From Thermomicrobiales bacterium (lineage in GTDB: Bacteria > Chloroflexota > Chloroflexia > Thermomicrobiales > UBA6265): DNA of 11,505 bases. The stretch covers positions 1 through 11,505 of the forward strand of contig JAUJLY010000048.1 of assembly GCA_030447145.1 (NCBI GenBank), read 5' to 3'. The position numbers were made by a program, and so were the translations under genes. Position 1 is the stretch's first letter. Each line of letters begins with the position of its first letter. The notes below the pieces were generated by a model that had not been told where the DNA came from, made no database searches, and was given only the letters and a program-made list of their open reading frames with translations. Below are positions 7,039 through 11,505 of this stretch, piece by piece.

Positions 7039-9306
7039 CTAGCCAAGTTGCTCCAGCACAGCGGCAGGTTGAATCGGCAGGGCCGTCATCCGCACGCCTG
7101 TTGCGTCCTTGATTCCGTTCGCGATGGCCGCCGCTCCAGGAATTGCTGGTGGCTCGCCCACGCCCTTTGCGCCGTACGGGCCGGCCTCGGACGCCACCTC
7201 GACGAGCACTGTCTCGATGGGCGGCGCCATTCGAGCCCGGGGCAGCGTGTATTCCATCAACGTCGACGCCCCCGGCTGCCCATCCTCGTCGTACGGCATT
7301 CCTTCGTATAGCGCCCAGCCAATGCCCTGCAATACACCGCCTTCAATCTGGCCTTCCACCGTGGCGGGATTGATGGCAAAGCCCACATCCTGTGCGGCAA
7401 CGTATCGGTGAATCGTCACGACGCCGGTCAGATCGTCCACGGAGACCTCAGCCAGGTGTGCGGCAAATCCGGGAGCCTGTGTTGCGATGCCTGAACCGCC
7501 ACGCCCCTGCACCGGCATATGTCCTTTACCGGTGCTCATGCTCATCCTCGCGATTTCCTTGAGTGTCACAGATGAACCAGGCACGCCCTTGACCCGAACA
7601 CCACCGTCGACGAGCTCCAGATCCTCGGGCGACGCCTCCAGGTGATCCGCCGCAATCTGCTTGATTTGCTCGACGGCATCTTCGACGGCCTTTTGGACTG
7701 CCGGACCGACCGTATAGGTGATCTTGGAGCCGCCGGTGCCGCCCGCGAACGGTGCGCCCGCCGTATCAACCGTTTGCACCCGTACATCTTCGACGCCCGT
7801 GCCCAGGCCTTCAGCGGCAATCTGGGCAAACGCCGTGTTTGTTCCATTGAGGTCCACCGACCCGAGCATGACGGTCAGCTTTCCGTCCCCGTCGAGACGG
7901 CAGGCCGCCGATGCTGGCTCTATTCCACCCGGCCACCCGCCGACCGCGACACCGATGCCACGCCCTTGTGCCTTGGCCGCGTCCCGCTGCTGCCAGGCGG
8001 GATGGTCCCGCAGGGCCTCAAGCGTCTGGCGTAAACCGATCCGCGGCCATTCTCCGCCGTTCGGGCGCAAATCACCTTCCTCGGCGCAGTTCAACAAACG
8101 GATCTCGATCTGGTCCATCCCCAGCCGGTCGCACAATTCGCTCATTGCCGACTCAATCGCAAAGGTCGCCTGCTGCGCGCCAGGAGCCCGGTAGGAGCCG
8201 GAGCTGGGACGATGCGTCTTGGTCTCATATCCCTTAATGCGAAGGTTGGGGAAGCGATAGTACCCGCCGACGAGAATGGCGGCGATACCGAGCGGCGATC
8301 CGGATGCCGCGCCAGCGTCAAAGAGCAAGTCGACATCAAGTGCCGTCAAGGTCCCGTCTCGCTTCGCGCCGAGCTTGATTTTGATCGCGCACTCGGGCGC
8401 CGGGTTGCCAGCGAGGAAATCGTCCGACCGCGTGTACTGCAGCAATACCGGCCTATTTACTGCCTTGGCGGCGGCGGCGACCAACGGCTCGATAAGGACG
8501 AACTTGCCGCCAAACCCTCCACCAACCGGCATCGGCACGATATTGACTGAGTCCAGCGGCATGCCAAGGGTGTCCGAAACCTTCTGTCGCCCGTGGAACG
8601 CGCCCTGGGTGCTCGTATAGATCGTGAGCTTGTCGAAGGCGTCCGGCGCGGCAAGCGCGACCTGCGGTTCGATATAGCCCTGATGGATCGCCGCAGATGT
8701 CAGCGAGAGTTCGACGATTTCATCCGCTTCAGCGAATCCAGCATCGATGTCGCCGCGCTCAAAATTGGCCGAGTTTGAAACATTGGGCGGCAAGTCTTCC
8801 TGCTTCTCGGCTGAACCTGCGGCATCGGCGTTATGCATCGCCGCCTCATCCTCAAAGGCGCCAGCCTTGTCAGCACTGACTCTTGGCGCGTCCTCGCGAA
8901 TCGCCTCATGAAGGTCGCTGACGACCGGCATGGGCTCCATGTCCACCACGACCAGTTCGGCGGCATCTTGGGCTGCAGCTTCTGTCTCCGCCAGCACGAG
9001 CGCAATTGGGTGCCCGACGTGCAAAGCCTCCTCTGCTGCCAACAGCTCCGCCGCCGGGATGTCGTTCTCATCCCTGTGGATCGGAAGGTCGGCATTCGTC
9101 AGCACAGCAACGACGCCCGACATATCAAGCGCCGCGCTCTTGTCGATACTGAGAATCCGGCCATGGGCGAGATCACTACCCACGATCCGTGCGTGCAGCA
9201 TGCCTGGAAGGGACATATCAGCGGTAAACTTTTCGGTTCCTGTCAACTTGGGTGGCGAATCCAGGCGCCGTGTGCGCTGGCCGATAGTCTTGTAAGCGGT
9301 TGCCAT
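7039..9306 (-). CDS. Xanthine dehydrogenase/aldehyde oxidase family molybdopterin-binding subunit
   Basis: The large catalytic subunit of a molybdenum hydroxylase, 755 residues. It has an N-terminal aldehyde-oxidase/xanthine-dehydrogenase a/b hammerhead (about 18-130) and two molybdopterin-binding domains (about 190-400 and 415-735). Cofactor-contact motifs are TSTQGAFHG (231-239), VGGGFGGKF (261-269), SYRAPGAQQA (371-380), NGTNTAFAQIAAE (487-499) and the catalytic loop GAKGVGEPP (712-720), with E718 as the expected active-site glutamate. The loop reads YRAPGAQQ and lacks the CSFR signature of true CO dehydrogenase CoxL. Substrate could be a purine, N-heterocycle or aldehyde. The start is the ATG at 9306, with AAGGAG eight bases upstream; the frame is open 12 codons further. 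The FAD and 2Fe-2S subunits normally needed are not in the window. An acidic, probably disordered stretch lies at about 140-180. The gene appears to stand alone, with a terminator behind it. Confidence 0.92.
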   Translation of the reverse strand: MATAYKTIGQRTRRLDSPPKLTGTEKFTADMSLPGMLHARIVGSDLAHGRILSIDKSAALDMSGVVAVLTNADLPIHRDENDIPAAELLAAEEALHVGHPIALVLAETEAAAQDAAELVVVDMEPMPVVSDLHEAIREDAPRVSADKAGAFEDEAAMHNADAAGSAEKQEDLPPNVSNSANFERGDIDAGFAEADEIVELSLTSAAIHQGYIEPQVALAAPDAFDKLTIYTSTQGAFHGRQKVSDTLGMPLDSVNIVPMPVGGGFGGKFVLIEPLVAAAAKAVNRPVLLQYTRSDDFLAGNPAPECAIKIKLGAKRDGTLTALDVDLLFDAGAASGSPLGIAAILVGGYYRFPNLRIKGYETKTHRPSSGSYRAPGAQQATFAIESAMSELCDRLGMDQIEIRLLNCAEEGDLRPNGGEWPRIGLRQTLEALRDHPAWQQRDAAKAQGRGIGVAVGGWPGGIEPASAACRLDGDGKLTVMLGSVDLNGTNTAFAQIAAEGLGTGVEDVRVQTVDTAGAPFAGGTGGSKITYTVGPAVQKAVEDAVEQIKQIAADHLEASPEDLELVDGGVRVKGVPGSSVTLKEIARMSMSTGKGHMPVQGRGGSGIATQAPGFAAHLAEVSVDDLTGVVTIHRYVAAQDVGFAINPATVEGQIEGGVLQGIGWALYEGMPYDEDGQPGASTLMEYTLPRARMAPPIETVLVEVASEAGPYGAKGVGEPPAIPGAAAIANGIKDATGVRMTALPIQPAAVLEQLG

Positions 9307-9490
9307 TCGACGCGCTCCTTGATCTGATAATTCCCGTTCCAAACTCGACGGCTCGGACCACCGTGGCGGTCACGTGTTCCAGGGTGCCCGAAGGTGTGCT
9401 GGCGTCAGATTCGCATATTCGGTTCCGCAAGGAAAGACACCGGTCAACAACACATGATCGTGTCAGACCTTAAATTGTCTTTCGTCCGAT

Positions 9491-9796
9491 TTACTCGTCA
9501 GCGTCAGCGAATTCGAGCACATCTGCTGGCGACCATTCCGTGACGCAGATCGGTTCACTGTCGGTCTCGCTCAGGAAGTTATACCGGCTCATGACCTCGG
9601 TAATATCCGCCGCCGAGTTCGCGCTCCAGAGTGTGAAGTGCCGCTCATCATGGAGGTCCGGCGACCAGGTCTTGAGCCATCTCGTACGGATGTCCTCTGA
9701 TCCGTGGTCGCGAGCCATGTCGAGCATCTTCGTCGGTGGAAACAGCTTCTCCTCGTCATCTTTCCGAGGCGTATGAACGACCAGATAGAGTGGCAT
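9491..9796 (-). CDS. Small protein of unknown function (101 residues)
   Basis: The longest frame starts further upstream, but the ATG at 9796 is preferred: GGAG lies five bases before it and the protein then begins MPLYLVVHTPRK, a hydrophobic strand typical of small dimeric alpha/beta-barrel proteins. Visible features are a conserved-looking helix (KMLDMARDHG, about 23-32), a second strand HFTLWSANSAADI (53-65), a helix around EVMSRYNF, and an acidic C terminus (VLEFADADE). The strand-helix-strand layout recalls ferredoxin-like or DUF4242-type small proteins, but I cannot assign a family. There is no signal peptide, membrane segment or cysteine motif beyond a single Cys. It lies 184 bp upstream of the molybdenum hydroxylase gene on the same strand, and 179 bp behind the RicT-like gene. 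It may share a transcript with either; no function is inferred. Confidence 0.65.
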   Translation of the reverse strand: MPLYLVVHTPRKDDEEKLFPPTKMLDMARDHGSEDIRTRWLKTWSPDLHDERHFTLWSANSAADITEVMSRYNFLSETDSEPICVTEWSPADVLEFADADE

Positions 9797-9823
9797 TGAA
9801 ACTCCAACTTTCCAAACTGAACC

Positions 9824-9886
9824 GAGCCCGCAGAAACGCCGGGTCACACGCAGCATCTCCGTCCGGCTTGTGCGGGCACCGGGCTC
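9824..9886 (-). promoter_or_regulatory. Potential structured leader upstream of the 101-residue gene
   Basis: On the minus strand an outer stem GAGCCCG/CGGGCTC (9880-9886 with 9824-9830) can enclose GCCGG/CCGGC (9863-9867 with 9838-9842) and a small GTG-CCCG-CAC hairpin (9870-9879). An alternative pairing, GCCCGCA/TGCGGGC (9871-9877 with 9826-9832), excludes the outer stem. The element lies 28 to 90 bases before the start codon. It matches no riboswitch class I recognise, there is no T tract after it, and in GC-rich DNA such pairings can arise by chance. Confidence 0.3.
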
Positions 9887-9975
9887 ATTGTCCTTATCGT
9901 GTGATGCCCTTGACTGCCATTGGCGTCCACACTGCACCCCTGACAACCATTCCGACCGATGTTCAGCCTGATGGA

Positions 9976-10752
9976 TCAGGCGCGCCCGGGGAGCAAGTCC
10001 GTCGCTGGATGCGTCATTTCGCGTCCCCCGTCTGTATACCTGACGGTGACGAGCTCCTGGAAGACCTGCAAGGCAACGACCATTCCCTCACCGTCGTGTG
10101 TTCTCACACGCTGGCCCAATTGTGGAAGATCCTCCTTGATCTTCCTGTACTGCTCGTTCTCGCGAGAGAGAGTGTAGGGTTTCCGGCCGAATGTCCCCAG
10201 CCCGCCAATCAGACGCGTCGGCTGTCGGGTTCCAGCATTCCGGATCCGGATAGGCACGCGGAACTCCTCTTCCAGCGCTTCTTCCAACTCTACGATCTCG
10301 TCCCCATCGGACGTGGCAAGGGATATCACGACATGCGAGCCATCGAAGGAGTACCTGGCGGAACGCAGCTCAACGTGGGGGCAGCAGCGGCGCATGATCT
10401 CCCTCGCGCGCTCAACGAGAGCTGGACTCTCGCTGAGGAATCGTTCCATTTGGAGAATCTCATCGTCGCTCATTACCCGTTCGATGGGCTGTATTTCCCC
10501 GGAGACTTGTGCAAGTACTATCTGCAGTGGCGCGATCACCACGCGTCCTGCCTCTTCGCCATGGCGCGTCCGCACCACAACCCAGGTTCCTGGCTGGACC
10601 GAGCCATGACTGAGGAGGAAGTAAAAGACACGGGGTGAATCGAAAAACCGAACTCCGACGATATTGGAACCATGCTGGTCCTCAGATGCGACAGGGAGCT
10701 CGGCGCGTACTGGACCTGGTGGACCGGCCTGCGGTCCCTTGGGAGGGGTCAT
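9976..10752 (-). CDS. PSP1-domain protein, RicT/YaaT-like, lacking the cysteine cluster
   Basis: A 258-residue protein with the PSP1/RicT (YaaT) layout. A disordered Pro-rich N terminus (1-30) is followed by VGVRFFDSPRVFYF (32-45), the strand RHGEEAGRVV (63-72), a helical part ending ELRSARYSFDGSHVVISL (128-145), and ELEEALEEEFRVPIRIRNAG (155-174). The C-terminal block is LPQLGQRVRTHDGEGMVVALQVF (209-231) with VTVRYTDG (235-242). RicT in Bacillus acts with RicA and RicF in mRNA processing and development, carrying iron-sulfur clusters. Here the expected GPCGR...CC region reads GGLGTFGRKPYT (183-194), and the rest of the cysteine segment is absent. The start at 10752 is chosen because its ATG overlaps the holB stop (ATGA); an ATG at 10773 is possible. 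The holB-ricT order matches the Firmicutes tmk-holB-yaaT region. Domain call is confident; function in this organism is inferred. Confidence 0.82.
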   Translation of the reverse strand: MTPPKGPQAGPPGPVRAELPVASEDQHGSNIVGVRFFDSPRVFYFLLSHGSVQPGTWVVVRTRHGEEAGRVVIAPLQIVLAQVSGEIQPIERVMSDDEILQMERFLSESPALVERAREIMRRCCPHVELRSARYSFDGSHVVISLATSDGDEIVELEEALEEEFRVPIRIRNAGTRQPTRLIGGLGTFGRKPYTLSRENEQYRKIKEDLPQLGQRVRTHDGEGMVVALQVFQELVTVRYTDGGREMTHPATDLLPGRA

Positions 10753-11505
10753 CGGGCGGCAATCGTTGGCCATTGGAGCACCATTGATTGCAGCGCCAGC
10801 TTTGGACGCACGTTCGCATCCAGGTCGTTAAGGCATCGCTCCACGCTTCGTAAAGCCGTCACGCCCTCCCCCGCGGTCGGCTGGTGGCCCTCTGGAAAAT
10901 TCGTTCCGGGGCGATCGACATCGGCCACACCGAGAGCATGGAGAACGATCTCCCTCCACATGGTCTGGGCCAGGGACAGACGAGCATAGACCGCGGCACG
11001 GTCCTTGGAAAAGACGTCACCCAACCGCGTTGCTTCTACCATCCGCTGGTATTGATCGCCGGTAATCCAGCCTTTTACGAGCGATTCCAGCTCCAGCCGT
11101 TCCCTCAGGAGGTTCGGATCGCTCGCCGCCTGGATTGCCCAGCCGGGCCGACCAATACTTGCGGCCGCTATCGCCGTCGCGTCCTTCTCATCCAGACCGG
11201 TAGCGAGGAGCAAATCCAGGATAGTCGACGAGCGGACTGTCTGCAGCTGAAGCGTCATGCAGCGACTCCGGATGGTTTCCAGGAGCAATTCGGCGTCCGT
11301 CGTAAGGAGCAGGATCACAGCGTACGGCGGCGGCTCCTCCAGTGTCTTGAGAAAGGCTTCCTGAGCCGTTTCCTGCATCGTTTCGACGTCGTCCACGATG
11401 ACGACCCGGTGCCGTGCTTCCATCGGCCGCAGGGAGATGCTCGAGGTGATGTCGCGAACGGTCTTGATATTCAGGCTGAGATTTTTGCTGGCCGATACCT
11501 TTTCA
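10749..11505 (-). CDS. holB: DNA polymerase III delta prime subunit, C-terminal part (5' end outside window)
   Basis: The frame is open from the window edge to a TGA at 10749-10751, showing about 251 residues; the N-terminal half of the AAA+ domain, including Walker A, is off the window. The visible part contains the Walker-B-like strand VVIVDDVETM, the clamp-loader helix EAFLKTLEEPPPYAVILLLTTD, and the SRC motif (ETIRSRCMTL) that contributes in trans to the neighbouring ATPase site of the clamp loader. A helical lid and collar domain follow (ASIGRPGWAIQ onwards). Delta prime is a stator of the clamp loader that opens and loads the beta sliding clamp. DnaX shares the TLEEPP and SRC region, but the shortness of the part after the AAA+ domain and the following RicT-like gene support holB. 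Its stop codon overlaps the next gene's start by four bases, indicating translational coupling. Confidence 0.87.
   Translation of the reverse strand, partial: EKVSASKNLSLNIKTVRDITSSISLRPMEARHRVVIVDDVETMQETAQEAFLKTLEEPPPYAVILLLTTDAELLLETIRSRCMTLQLQTVRSSTILDLLLATGLDEKDATAIAAASIGRPGWAIQAASDPNLLRERLELESLVKGWITGDQYQRMVEATRLGDVFSKDRAAVYARLSLAQTMWREIVLHALGVADVDRPGTNFPEGHQPTAGEGVTALRSVERCLNDLDANVRPKLALQSMVLQWPTIAAR

Noticed and set aside
9450..9463. ACACATGATCGTGT, a near-palindrome upstream of the molybdenum hydroxylase gene
   Set aside because: Only four outer base pairs are symmetric and the centre mismatches. It is too weak to call an operator.
9736..10638. 300-codon plus-strand open frame
   Set aside because: It is antisense to the RicT-like gene and part of the 101-residue gene, with no domain pattern; the minus-strand reading matches known families.

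Overview
The window looks like ordinary chromosomal DNA of a moderately high-GC bacterium (about 58-60% G+C by eye). The best guess is Chloroflexota or another deep-branching or Gram-positive-like lineage. That guess rests on gene content: a DUF951 protein, a PSP1-domain (RicT/YaaT-like) gene directly behind holB as in Firmicutes, and EbfC and RecN encoded together. No 16S rRNA, phage, transposon, CRISPR or other mobile element is visible, so the lineage call is weak inference. Genes are tightly packed; no stretch over 300 bases lacks a gene.

Layout. (1) Positions 1-956, plus strand: the 3' part of an FAD-dependent amine-oxidase-type oxidoreductase, cut by the window edge. (2) 957-1119: a 163-bp convergent gap with no convincing terminator. 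(3) 1120-2010, minus: a metallo-beta-lactamase-fold hydrolase, divergent from (4) pyrB at 2102-3007, plus, the catalytic chain of aspartate carbamoyltransferase. The two share a 91-bp intergenic region. (5) 3057-6891, minus: a likely operon transcribed recN, ebfC (YbaB family), DUF951 zinc-ribbon-like gene, MFS transporter. The last two overlap by ATGA. (6) 7039-9306, minus: the molybdopterin-binding large subunit of a xanthine dehydrogenase/aldehyde oxidase-family enzyme, with a good intrinsic terminator behind it and no FAD or 2Fe-2S subunit nearby. (7) 9491-9796, minus: a 101-residue protein of unknown function, preceded by a leader that could fold into alternative hairpins. (8) 9976-11505, minus: a PSP1/RicT-like gene overlapping by ATGA the 3' end of holB (DNA polymerase III delta prime), which runs off the window.

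How the genes work together. Most are housekeeping: recombinational repair and nucleoid structure (recN, ebfC), the replication clamp loader (holB) with its usual RicT-like neighbour, and pyrimidine synthesis (pyrB). The MBL hydrolase, MFS exporter, molybdenum hydroxylase and FAD oxidoreductase are accessory metabolic genes whose substrates cannot be read from sequence.

I do not see a clearly new multi-gene system. The points most worth a second look are the RicT-like protein, which lacks the cysteine-rich motif that ligates iron-sulfur clusters in characterised RicT; a short leader ORF with a strong ribosome-binding site running into recN; the orphan molybdenum hydroxylase subunit; and the switch-like folding potential upstream of the 101-residue gene.
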